Below, in pieces: positions 17,926 through 25,811 of a stretch of 64,000 nucleotides of DNA (position 1 is its first letter; each line of letters starts with the position of its first letter). The notes under the pieces are model-generated. The model was not told where the DNA came from. It ran no database searches and saw only the letters and a program-made list of their open reading frames with translations. Location: assembly GCF_022827545.1 (NCBI RefSeq), contig NZ_CP094669.1, positions 385,001 to 449,000 on the forward strand, given 5' to 3'. The position numbers were made by a program, and so were the translations under genes. The DNA comes from Hymenobacter tibetensis (GTDB lineage: Bacteria; Bacteroidota; Bacteroidia; Cytophagales; Hymenobacteraceae).

Positions 17926-18216
17926 AGAGGCAACAGCCGCGTCTTTAGAAAAATACTTTATTTGACTATTTCTATAAGTACATGCAATGCGGCGGAGTCG
18001 TTCCTTTGAGTTAAAGAAGCGGCAAGGCGTGCTGAATACCTCAACAGCAGATATTTATATTCACCACAGTAATGTTCATAATACGCATAAATAGTATAAC
18101 TATTTCGCTTCATTGATCTTAGCAAGTTCTAACTGTAGTAAGTATTATGCAACTCTTGGGTAAGTTGTACGTAAAACGTGGCCTTGCACTTTCACTTACA
18201 CATTCACACCCCTTGT

Positions 18217-19986
18217 ATGCAAACAAGCATTACTACCTTTTTCAAGCGGGCTAAGAAATTAGGAGCGCTGATTGGATTCTTAGGTTTATGTTCAGGCGCA
18301 GATGTAGCAGCGCAAACTCTTGCCTGCACCGGCAACGACCCAGACGGTAACCCAGCCGGCGCTGGTTTGTACGGCCAGTACTACAGCGGCTATTTCGACG
18401 ACGATCAGAGCTTTTTCTCGACTAGAACTCCTGGGCTGAGCCGAGTGGATTTTGGTATCTACTTCCCTGGTCCAGTTGATTTCGGCGTTCTGCAGCCCAC
18501 TGCTGGTGGCACCGCTACCAATCCCGACAACTTCAGTGTTCGTCAGCAAGGCAGCTTGCGGATTACTACCCCCGGTACCTACACGTTCTACCTGATTGCC
18601 GACGAAGCTGCTTACCTGTGGCTAGACAACGCCGCCCTCAGCCCCAACCCTACCACAACTAGCGCCACCATCAACAACGGCGGCCGCCACGTAATCCGCA
18701 CGATATCGGCGTCGGTGTACCTGACGGCTGGCTTCCACAACATATTGATTCACTACGGAGATGTTGATGACAGCAATATCTTGGTGCTGGACTACGAGAA
18801 CCTAGCCGCTGGTATCACCCGGCAAGCAGTGCCAAACAGTGAGCTGTGCACTTCCCGCCAGCCAGCTCGCAACTTGCCAACGGCCCTGAGCTACTCGCCC
18901 TCCGTGCAAACGGTAACCGCCGGTAGTGCTGCCACATCGGCCGTACCTACCCTTACGAGTGCTACTACCCCGCAGTACGTGCTGGCCAATGCCAACAACC
19001 TACCTAGCGGCATCACCATCAACCCAACTACCGGCCAGCTCAGCTTGAGCGCGGCCGTGCCAGTAGGCAGATACAGCGCCGATATTTCGGTGATCAATGC
19101 CGAAGGAGCTACAACCTTCAGCCAGGTATATACATTCGCGGTGGCTACGGCTGCACCGGCTGCTTGCGTGGGCATGCGTCCTGATGGCGGCCCAGCTACC
19201 GGTGGTCTTTATGGCGAGTACTACGCTGGCTATTTCAACGATGACCCGGCTTTCTTCACCACCACTACCCCCGGCATCCAGCGGGTTGATGCGCAGCTGA
19301 ACTTCACGACCAGTGGCAGCTGGGGCAATCTTCTGCCGACCGCAACCGGCACCATTGTCGATCCGAACTTGTACAGTGCGCGCTACCGTGGCCGTATTCA
19401 AATTGCTACTGCTGGTACGTACACCTTCTACCTCACGTCGGACGATGCTTCCCGCATGTGGATTGACGACGCGGCGTTGCAGGCAACCCCAACCAACAGC
19501 ACTGCGCTCATCAACAACGGTGGTCCGCATGATGTGAAGACCGAAACGGCTACTGTAACGCTGACGGCTGGGTACCACGACGTGTTGCTGCACTACGGTG
19601 ATGCTGGCAGTGGTAACGTCCTGATTCTGGAGTACTCCAACGCAGCGGCTAGTATTGCTCGTCAGGCAATTCCAACTAGTGCCTTGTGCTCGGCCGCCAG
19701 CACTATGCCACAATCTGTGGCATCAGCCAAAACCAACAAGCATAGCCTTTCGGCCACGCCAAACCCAAGCGCAGGCAGCTTCACGGCTCGTGTAGCCCAG
19801 CTTCAGCCAAAGCCAGGTCAGCTTCAAGTGGTAGATATCCACGGCCGGGTGTGCTACGAGAAAGCCTTGCCTAGCGCAGCGCAGCAAGACGTAAACGTAT
19901 CGGTGCCTAACCTGGCGGCTGGTCTGTACCTATTGCGCCTCACCACAGCCGACGGCACGTCCACCCAGAAGATAGTTATCGAATAA
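18217..19986 (+). CDS. secreted double PA14-domain protein with T9SS sorting domain, copy 1
   Basis: The ATG at 18217 gives 589 residues; a GTG 13 codons upstream is possible but gives no signal. The N terminus is a signal segment ending DVAAQ. Module 1 (about 45-190) is PA14-like: GLYGQYYSGYFDDDQSFF, GTYTFYLIADEAAYLWLD, NILIHYGD. A putative Ig (He-PIG) segment follows (about 205-305, LPSGITINPTTGQLSLSA). Module 2 (about 320-465) repeats the PA14 pattern: GLYGEYYAGYFNDDPAFF, TFYLTSDDASRMWIDDAA. The C terminus is a T9SS type A domain (SATPNPSAGSFTARV to KIVIE). PA14 domains bind carbohydrate in many secreted proteins. The next gene is a close paralogue with the same architecture. Confidence 0.85.
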   Translation: MQTSITTFFKRAKKLGALIGFLGLCSGADVAAQTLACTGNDPDGNPAGAGLYGQYYSGYFDDDQSFFSTRTPGLSRVDFGIYFPGPVDFGVLQPTAGGTATNPDNFSVRQQGSLRITTPGTYTFYLIADEAAYLWLDNAALSPNPTTTSATINNGGRHVIRTISASVYLTAGFHNILIHYGDVDDSNILVLDYENLAAGITRQAVPNSELCTSRQPARNLPTALSYSPSVQTVTAGSAATSAVPTLTSATTPQYVLANANNLPSGITINPTTGQLSLSAAVPVGRYSADISVINAEGATTFSQVYTFAVATAAPAACVGMRPDGGPATGGLYGEYYAGYFNDDPAFFTTTTPGIQRVDAQLNFTTSGSWGNLLPTATGTIVDPNLYSARYRGRIQIATAGTYTFYLTSDDASRMWIDDAALQATPTNSTALINNGGPHDVKTETATVTLTAGYHDVLLHYGDAGSGNVLILEYSNAAASIARQAIPTSALCSAASTMPQSVASAKTNKHSLSATPNPSAGSFTARVAQLQPKPGQLQVVDIHGRVCYEKALPSAAQQDVNVSVPNLAAGLYLLRLTTADGTSTQKIVIE

Positions 19987-20012
19987 GGGACGCCACTTCC
20001 CGGTAACTAGTC

Positions 20013-20055
20013 AAACCCATCCGTTCAACTGCATAGTTGAGCGGATGGGTTTTTC
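20013..20055 (+). terminator. strong rho-independent terminator of PA14 copy 1
   Basis: An 18-bp stem (20013-20030 aaacccatccgttcaact with 20035-20052), with one G-U pair and a 4-base loop gcat, is followed by a run of T. It lies 27 bases after the stop codon. Confidence 0.88.
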
Positions 20056-20731
20056 TTTGGGCAAGGCTGCCACATGACTAGGTGCTGTGCGTCGTGCAGG
20101 ATGTAGAAGGCTTCCCTGTTCGCACCCAAAACCCCTTGCTAAACCAGCATTGCGTTACCGGGTATAAGCAAATCAAAATAAACCGGTTAGAAGACCGAGC
20201 CGCCAGCCTATTGGCATAGATTGTGCGGACAGGCCTAGAAAGCCGCTTGGCAAAAACCAGGCGGCACCGAACACGCGTCTTGTTGCTTTCTGCGTAGCGA
20301 GACCAAACAGCACTGAAAGCGCTGACTATGAGGGGATGTTGAATGGGCTTTTTCAGAGGTGGCCCAGACACAGGTGGAAAAGAGAGAAACAGCAGCAAAA
20401 ACAAGCATTTAACCCTCCTTCGCGAATTTATTTTCCTTAAATAACTTTTATTTTTCGATGCCTAGAGTAGAACTTTTCCTAGTGGAAAGTTGCTGCAACC
20501 TGCTGCTTTGTTCCCTCAAAAAGTTGATTCATTATCATATTTAATTGTTTTAAACAGTGTTAGCCTAAAACAGCGAAGGGGACTCTACCCACATATGTTA
20601 TATAACTTTGCTGATTTTATATTAAAATTCGGATTTGAATTGTCGTAAATAAGATAGAAATTATGCAACTGAATACGGATACTACACGTTTGTCAGCATC
20701 ACTCGCCCCGAGTACATTCAACACCCACGAT
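20056..20731. other. intergenic region upstream of PA14 copy 2
   Basis: About 675 bases separate the terminator from the ATG at 20732. The second half (about 20400-20660) is strongly AT-rich and holds a TAnnTTTG element at 20603-20610. A 108-residue minus-strand frame (20078-20404) is rich in Ser, Arg and Pro and shows no family signature, so I do not call it. Confidence 0.5.
20603..20610 (+). promoter_or_regulatory. candidate -7 promoter element for PA14 copy 2
   Basis: TAACTTTG is an exact match to the Bacteroidota -7 consensus TAnnTTTG, within an AT-rich region about 122 bases upstream of the ATG at 20732. No convincing TTG -33 element is seen at the usual spacing, so this is only half supported. 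Confidence 0.35.
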
Positions 20732-22519
20732 ATGAAAAAACTGTCTACTCTCTCTCGTACATATTTTAGGACAATAACTTTTCTGGTTGTGGTGCTGAGC
20801 GTATTGTCCGTTAGCAATGCCTTAGGGCAGTCCACGGCCTGTGTGGGCCTCGATCCGGCGGGTAATCCAGCAACCTCTGGTTTGTACGCCGAGTACTACA
20901 CCGGGTACTTTCAAGACAACCAGCGCTTCTTCTCAACCACCCAGCCCGGCCTGGCCCGGGTGGATGGTCAAGTCAATTTCCCGTCTATCACCAGCTTTGG
21001 CGACATTATGTCCATAGCGGGTGTTGCTGGTTCGGGCTACAACAATCCCGATATGTTCAGTGTGCGCCAACGGGGCAGCCTGCGCATCAACACGGCCGGT
21101 ACCTATACCTTCTACTTCACCACCGACGATGCCGCGTATTTGTGGCTAGACAATGCGGCGGCCAACCCGAACCCTACTGCCGGTAGCTCCCTGCTGAACA
21201 ACGGGGGAATCCACATCATACAGACGGTGCAAAAAGCCGTGTACCTAACAGCCGGCCTGCACAACCTGCTGATTCATTACGGGGATAGCACCATTGAAAA
21301 CGTACTGATATTGGAGTACGAAAACCGCAGCGCGGGCATAACCCGGCAAGTGGTACCAGCAAGCCAGTTTTGCACCGGAACGCAGCCGATACGCAACTTG
21401 CCGTCGGCTCTGAACTACACGCCGGCCATCCAAACGGTGCCAGCCGGTACTACTGCTACGTCGGTCGTGCCTACGGTCACGAGCGCCACCACCCCGCGGT
21501 ATGTAGTAGCAAATGCCAGCAGCCTGCCCAGCGGCCTCACCATCGACCCCAACACCGGGCAACTTAGCGTGAGTGCAGCCGTGGAGGTGGGTACGTACGT
21601 GGTCAACGTAGCCGTAACGAATGCTGAAGGAGCAGTAACGTTTGATGGTGCCTACACCTTCATTGTAGCAGCAGCAGCACCGAATGCCTGCGCGGGCACC
21701 CGGCCCGATGGTGGCCCGGCTACCGGTGGCCTCTTTGCCGAGTACTATGCGGGCTACTTCAATGATGATCCGGCCTTTTTCACGGCCAAAACTCCTAGCT
21801 TCAACCGGCTGGACACCCAACTGAACTTCACCACCGACAACGGCTGGGGTAACCTTGCCACGGTGGCCACATTCCCCGCATCCAACCCCGCCAACCCCGA
21901 TGCCTTTAGTGCTCGGTACCGGGGGCGTATTCTTGTGGAGAAGGCCGGCAAATACACGTTCTATCTGACCGCCGACGATGGGGCCCGCCTCTGGCTCGAT
22001 GATGCCGCTGTGCAGGCTTCGGTGAGCAACAAAAACGCTTTCATCGACAACGGAGGGCAGCACCCAGTGAAAATGGTGTCGGCAACCGTAACGCTGGCGG
22101 CTGGCCCCCACGATCTGCTGCTGCACTACGGTGACGCAACCAGCGACAACCGGTTGATTTTAGAGTACTCCAGCACCGATGCCGGCATCGAGCGCCAGGT
22201 GATACCCGCTTCCGCGTTCTGCTCGTCGGTTAGCCCTACGCGGCAGCCAGTGGTGCCCATCAAAGGCAGCAAGGATTTACTGACGGTGTCGCCTAACCCC
22301 AACTCGGGCAAATTCATCGTCCACATCGAGCAAAACCAGCCAGCTTCCGGCCAACTGCACCTGATTGATGTGAGCGGACGCTTGTGCTTTAAACTCGACG
22401 TAGAAGGTGCGGCAAAGCAAGAAGTGAACGTCTCGCTGCCCGACCTGCCCGTGGGTATGTACCTCTTGCGGCTGATAACGGCCGATGGCACATCGATGTT
22501 TAAGGTATCTGTGCAGTAA
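20732..22519 (+). CDS. secreted double PA14-domain protein with T9SS sorting domain, copy 2
   Basis: The ATG at 20732 gives 595 residues, with signal peptide MKKLSTLSRTYFRTITFLVV and cleavage near ALGQ; the open frame upstream (20663) lacks a signal. Architecture is identical to the preceding gene: PA14 (GLYAEYYTGYFQDNQRFF), Ig-like segment (LPSGLTIDPNTGQLSVSA), second PA14 (GLFAEYYAGYFNDDPAFF), and a C-terminal T9SS domain (TVSPNPNSGKFIVHI to KVSVQ). Corresponding positions match along the full length, so this is a tandem duplication. Differences are spread throughout and the two copies keep their own signals, terminators and promoter regions. They probably bind or present surface glycans; the ligand is unknown. 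Confidence 0.85.
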   Translation: MKKLSTLSRTYFRTITFLVVVLSVLSVSNALGQSTACVGLDPAGNPATSGLYAEYYTGYFQDNQRFFSTTQPGLARVDGQVNFPSITSFGDIMSIAGVAGSGYNNPDMFSVRQRGSLRINTAGTYTFYFTTDDAAYLWLDNAAANPNPTAGSSLLNNGGIHIIQTVQKAVYLTAGLHNLLIHYGDSTIENVLILEYENRSAGITRQVVPASQFCTGTQPIRNLPSALNYTPAIQTVPAGTTATSVVPTVTSATTPRYVVANASSLPSGLTIDPNTGQLSVSAAVEVGTYVVNVAVTNAEGAVTFDGAYTFIVAAAAPNACAGTRPDGGPATGGLFAEYYAGYFNDDPAFFTAKTPSFNRLDTQLNFTTDNGWGNLATVATFPASNPANPDAFSARYRGRILVEKAGKYTFYLTADDGARLWLDDAAVQASVSNKNAFIDNGGQHPVKMVSATVTLAAGPHDLLLHYGDATSDNRLILEYSSTDAGIERQVIPASAFCSSVSPTRQPVVPIKGSKDLLTVSPNPNSGKFIVHIEQNQPASGQLHLIDVSGRLCFKLDVEGAAKQEVNVSLPDLPVGMYLLRLITADGTSMFKVSVQ

Positions 22520-22543
22520 GACCAGCAGGGACTGACGTAAATA

Positions 22544-22610
22544 GAGGGGGTGGCCAAAGTTCAGGCGGCGCTAACAGCACCAACCGAACTCTGGCCACCC
22601 CCTCCGTTTT
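22544..22610 (+). terminator. rho-independent terminator of PA14 copy 2
   Basis: Perfect 13-bp arms gagggggtggcca (22544-22556) and tggccaccccctc (22592-22604) are followed by cgTTTT at 22605-22610. The gene on the opposite strand ends at 22629, so it may serve both genes. Confidence 0.8.
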
Positions 22611-22628
22611 GCTGGCGTGGATGCAGGG

Positions 22629-23345
22629 TTACTCTTGGCGTACCCGGCCGCTGCCGGCAGTCGAGCTGCTGACTTTCGCGCCGCCGGTTACGTACACGTT
22701 GCCGGAGCCGGCAATGCTGGCTTGCAGCGTTTCGGTGGCCTGCACGCGGCAGTTGCCAGAGCCGCTGATGTGAACCTTGCAGTTTTCGGTGCGCATTTTG
22801 GGGGCCTGCACACCGCCCGAACCACTAATTCTGATGTCTTGGCGCGGCACGGAGCCCCCATTGATGCTGATGTCGCCGGAGCCGGAGATGGTAGTTTCTA
22901 GGTCGTCGGCTTGCACTTGCGCTAGCTCCATGTTGCCGGAGCCGCTCACGGTGAGGTCCAGGTCCTGGGCCTTCAAGCCCGCCGCCGCTTTCATTTTGCC
23001 GGAGCCACTCACGGTCAGGGCGCTGATGGTGGGCACAGTTACGTACACCGTCACGGGACCTTTGAACTTGTAGTTCGACCAGCTCATGCCTTTCTCCTGC
23101 TTGGTGCCAATGCGCAGCCGGTCGCCGCTGACGCTGGTTTCGAGGTGGGAGAGGTCTTCAGCTTCGGCATCTACCACCACTTTCTGTGGGCTGCCCTGCA
23201 CCAGTATTACGGTAGCAGAGCCCGCCAATGCCACTTGGTTGAAACTCGCTACTTCACGCGTTTCGCGGCCAGCCGTGGCAGCAAAACCCGACAGCAACAG
23301 CGCGCCGGCAAGAACAGGAGAAAGATAAGAGCGCAACGTTTTCAT
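22629..23345 (-). CDS. head GIN domain (DUF2807) secreted protein
   Basis: This is a 238-residue protein with signal peptide MKTLRSYLSPVLAGALLLSG ending TAG. It has the family start VASFNQVALAGSATVILVQG and then seven SGSG or AGSG turns (TVSGSGKM, TVSGSGNM, TISGSGDI, RISGSGGV, HISGSGNC, SIAGSGNV, STAGSGRV), spaced about 18-21 residues apart, which mark turns of a right-handed beta-helix. DUF2807 proteins are annotated as putative autotransporter-like adhesins, but their function is not settled. It is a single gene with an intrinsic terminator shared with the convergent PA14 gene. Confidence 0.9.
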   Translation of the reverse strand: MKTLRSYLSPVLAGALLLSGFAATAGRETREVASFNQVALAGSATVILVQGSPQKVVVDAEAEDLSHLETSVSGDRLRIGTKQEKGMSWSNYKFKGPVTVYVTVPTISALTVSGSGKMKAAAGLKAQDLDLTVSGSGNMELAQVQADDLETTISGSGDISINGGSVPRQDIRISGSGGVQAPKMRTENCKVHISGSGNCRVQATETLQASIAGSGNVYVTGGAKVSSSTAGSGRVRQE

Positions 23346-23710
23346 GGCAAAGGATAGTTAGAAGTGAGGTGTCTGTATGAAAGATGTTCGCTCGCGCCGA
23401 ACCGTTGCCTGCGCCTGAAAATCACCAAGATAAATCTGGGCATACTAGCTTCTGGTGGCACCGAGTTCCTTACCTCGGAGCCAGGTTTCGGTAGCTGAAC
23501 TCTGCACGCGTGGTGCTGTATGTAGCCGGGGCCCCCGAGTGGTCATGGCTTCTAGGGGCAGCCTGGTTAGGTGGCCCGTTCGGTTCGTCTGGATTCCACT
23601 TTGCGTCCATTGGCCTTGCCGCGCTGCAGGAAGTAACTGAAACGGGTTTTGCGCCTGCTTTCCAGGAAGCTGCTACTGCACAGCCAGCACAAGCAGGGGC
23701 CAGTTACAAA
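23346..23710. other. gene-poor interval upstream of an orphan terminator
   Basis: No supported gene lies on either strand between the DUF2807 start at 23345 and the hairpin at 23711. Plus-strand frames at 23455-23640 and 23510-23725 are high in Trp, Arg and Gly and do not resemble a family. The promoter of the DUF2807 gene should lie in the first part of this interval. Confidence 0.4.
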
Positions 23711-23746
23711 CAATGCCTGCCCTAGATGCGGCGGGCATTGTTTTTT
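23711..23746 (+). terminator. orphan rho-independent terminator
   Basis: An 11-bp stem caatgcctgcc (23711-23721) pairs with ggcgggcattg (23730-23740), with one G-U pair, followed by six T (23741-23746). It points in the plus direction, but no plus-strand gene is recognised upstream. It sits 59 bases before the ATG of the NTF2-like gene. Confidence 0.75.
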
Positions 23747-23804
23747 GTGCAGCTTTAGGTTTCCGTTGTGGCCGAGCTTCGGCTACCTGTTATGCCGCCT
23801 TGCC

Positions 23805-24287
23805 ATGCACCCACACGACCACCTCGTGCACCGTTTCTACCAAGCCTTTCAACGCCGCGACTATGCGGGAATGGCTGCCTGCTACCACCCCGAGGCCACG
23901 TTCGAAGACGCTGTTTTTCAATTACAAGGACCCGCAATAGGCAAGATGTGGCGCATGCTTTGCGAGCGAGGTAAAGACATGCGCTTAGCTTACAACGACA
24001 TTCAAGCCGACGAGCAACGCGGTAGTGCCACCTGGGATGCCCACTACACCTTCTCTCAAACGGGCTGCAAAGTGCACAACCACGTGCAAGCCAGCTTCAC
24101 GTTTCAAGATGGCCTCATCCGCACTCACCACGACCAGTTTAGCTTCTGGCGCTGGTCGCGGCAGGCGCTGGGGCCGGTAGGCTGGTTGCTGGGCTGGTCG
24201 GGGTTTTTGCAGAACAAGGTGCGCAAATCAGCGGCCGAAGGCTTGGCCAGCTACCGAGCTACCGCCAACGGAACAGCCGGCAGCTAG
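23805..24287 (+). CDS. nuclear transport factor 2 (SnoaL-like) family protein
   Basis: The ATG at 23805 gives 160 residues and starts MHPHDHLVHRFYQAFQRRDY, a typical NTF2-like first helix; the open frame runs back to 23649 but that part overlaps a terminator hairpin and shows no homology-like sequence. Further landmarks are ACYHPEATFEDAVFQLQG, the dimer-sheet strands GSATWDAHYTF and NHVQASFTFQDGLI, and the HHDQFSFWRWSRQALGPVG ending. NTF2-like proteins act as small-molecule isomerases, dehydratases or binding proteins. No substrate can be inferred here, and no neighbour points to a pathway. Confidence 0.85.
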   Translation: MHPHDHLVHRFYQAFQRRDYAGMAACYHPEATFEDAVFQLQGPAIGKMWRMLCERGKDMRLAYNDIQADEQRGSATWDAHYTFSQTGCKVHNHVQASFTFQDGLIRTHHDQFSFWRWSRQALGPVGWLLGWSGFLQNKVRKSAAEGLASYRATANGTAGS

Positions 24288-24336
24288 GCGGCTTCACTGC
24301 GTTCTGGCGACCCTGAAAACCACCGCACACCCGCTC

Positions 24337-25677
24337 TTAGCGCTTGGCCAGCTTGGTAGGTGCATCAGCACCATCCTGGCGCGCCCATCTCACCACTTCA
24401 GCGCCCACTTTCTCGCCCATTTCCAGCCCCACCGTATTGTCGATGCGGAAATGAACGCCGGCTTCAAAGCGTGATTCAGCGGCTTCTACGGCTTGCTGCT
24501 GGAAGAATTTCGCGTCCTCCGGAAACAAATAGCACAGCACCTTCGCCCGCGCATTAGAGGTGGTGGCGTGCCCAGATGGGTAGCCCGGATGGGGTGGGGT
24601 GCCCGGCAGCACGGGCACGTAAGTAGGGTCGTACTGGTTGGGCCGAATGTACCAATAGGTGTACTTGGTGTCCCAGCAGGCAATGCTAGCATCGTTTGCT
24701 GCCACGCTGAGCAGCGCGTACACACGGGCGGCGCGAGGAGCATTCAAGTGAAGGTCGGTTTCGAAGAGCTTACGGTCGACTAGGCTGCTCCATAAGTCGC
24801 TGTCGCCCCACCGGAATGCGCGGTACATGGAAGCGGGGGTGCGTTTGAAGTTTTTGAGTTCCTGCATGTCGGCGGTGGGGTCTGGCGGAGGGCCGGGCCG
24901 AAACTGCTTAGCCGAGGTCAGTACCATGGGGCGCCAATGGCCCCGCATAGGCGCCAAGGGTGGCCTATCGTCGTGCCAGAGACCGGCTTGCGTGGGCACG
25001 CTGCCTTTCCAAACGGCGTCGCAGCTATCCGTTTTGGCTTGAGCAATAACGGCGGCGGCTACGTGCTGGCCCAGGGCCATGCCGGCCTCTACGTCGCTTG
25101 GGTACGCCACGCCAGCCAGCAGCCGCGACTGGCCCGCCGCCACCGCCAACTGCTGGATTGAGTCGGCTTTAGTAGGGAACAAATACGCTAGTATAGCCCC
25201 GGCAGCCCCGGCCGCCACCGCATGTTCCGACGGATAAGAAGGCGAATCGGGACTAGCCACATACGCCGCCACTTGCTTGTATTTGGTAGCAGGCCGGGGC
25301 CGTTGGTACGCGTATTTGGTGTTCCAGGCCGCCACCGTGGCATCATAAATAGCCACATTGAGTAGCATCTTGTTGCGCCACCAGTGGGTTGGGTCCGTGC
25401 TCAGCGCATCAACTATAGCTTGCCACCGGTAGCCCGGTGCCCCCGCATTCCAGTACCGAATCAGCTGAACGGCGGCAGAGTCGCGCTGCTGGGTTAAGCG
25501 CACCAAGGTTTCAACTTCCGCCCGCGTGGCTTTCGCCGATGGCGGCGGCGGCAGCCGGTACGCCGCTCCCGACGGAATTATCCACGTTTTCCACTCGCCC
25601 GCGCCGGGTTCTAGTTGGGCGCTGCTTTGCGTAGCCACCAGCCAGCAAAGCGCAAAAACGATAAGCTTCGCATTCAT
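24337..25677 (-). CDS. vanadium-dependent haloperoxidase-like protein with two PAP2-type halves
   Basis: This 446-residue protein has signal peptide MNAKLIVFALCWLVATQSSA. The C-terminal half carries a full PAP2/haloperoxidase site: Lys338-(6)-Arg345-Pro346, PSGH at 367-370 and SRFEAGVH at 402-409 with Asp413. The N-terminal half repeats the pattern: Lys121-(6)-Arg128-Pro129, PSEH at 149-152 and SRLLAGVA at 184-191 with Asp195; the His that should be at 191 is Ala. In this superfamily that His is the nucleophile of phosphatases and the axial vanadate ligand of haloperoxidases. The second half should be active, the first probably structural. Whether it is a haloperoxidase or phosphatase cannot be told from sequence alone. 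Confidence 0.88.
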   Translation of the reverse strand: MNAKLIVFALCWLVATQSSAQLEPGAGEWKTWIIPSGAAYRLPPPPSAKATRAEVETLVRLTQQRDSAAVQLIRYWNAGAPGYRWQAIVDALSTDPTHWWRNKMLLNVAIYDATVAAWNTKYAYQRPRPATKYKQVAAYVASPDSPSYPSEHAVAAGAAGAILAYLFPTKADSIQQLAVAAGQSRLLAGVAYPSDVEAGMALGQHVAAAVIAQAKTDSCDAVWKGSVPTQAGLWHDDRPPLAPMRGHWRPMVLTSAKQFRPGPPPDPTADMQELKNFKRTPASMYRAFRWGDSDLWSSLVDRKLFETDLHLNAPRAARVYALLSVAANDASIACWDTKYTYWYIRPNQYDPTYVPVLPGTPPHPGYPSGHATTSNARAKVLCYLFPEDAKFFQQQAVEAAESRFEAGVHFRIDNTVGLEMGEKVGAEVVRWARQDGADAPTKLAKR

Positions 25678-25811
25678 GCGTTTCAGGTGTTTACTTTACC
25701 TGAAGGTAGCAACAAGCACTAGCTAGTTACTTGCTACGGGCATCACATAATGATGTGACAACGAGTTGCATAGCCTTGGGCGCTACGCAGGGCATGGCTA
25801 GCCAGGCTACT

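Noticed and set aside
20078..20404. 108-codon minus-strand frame between the PA14 genes
   Set aside because: Runs of Ser and Arg with no family sequence; it overlaps a leader region.
23455..23725. Two plus-strand frames before the orphan terminator
   Set aside because: Trp-, Arg- and Gly-rich translations with no start context or motif; kept only as part of the orphan-terminator finding.
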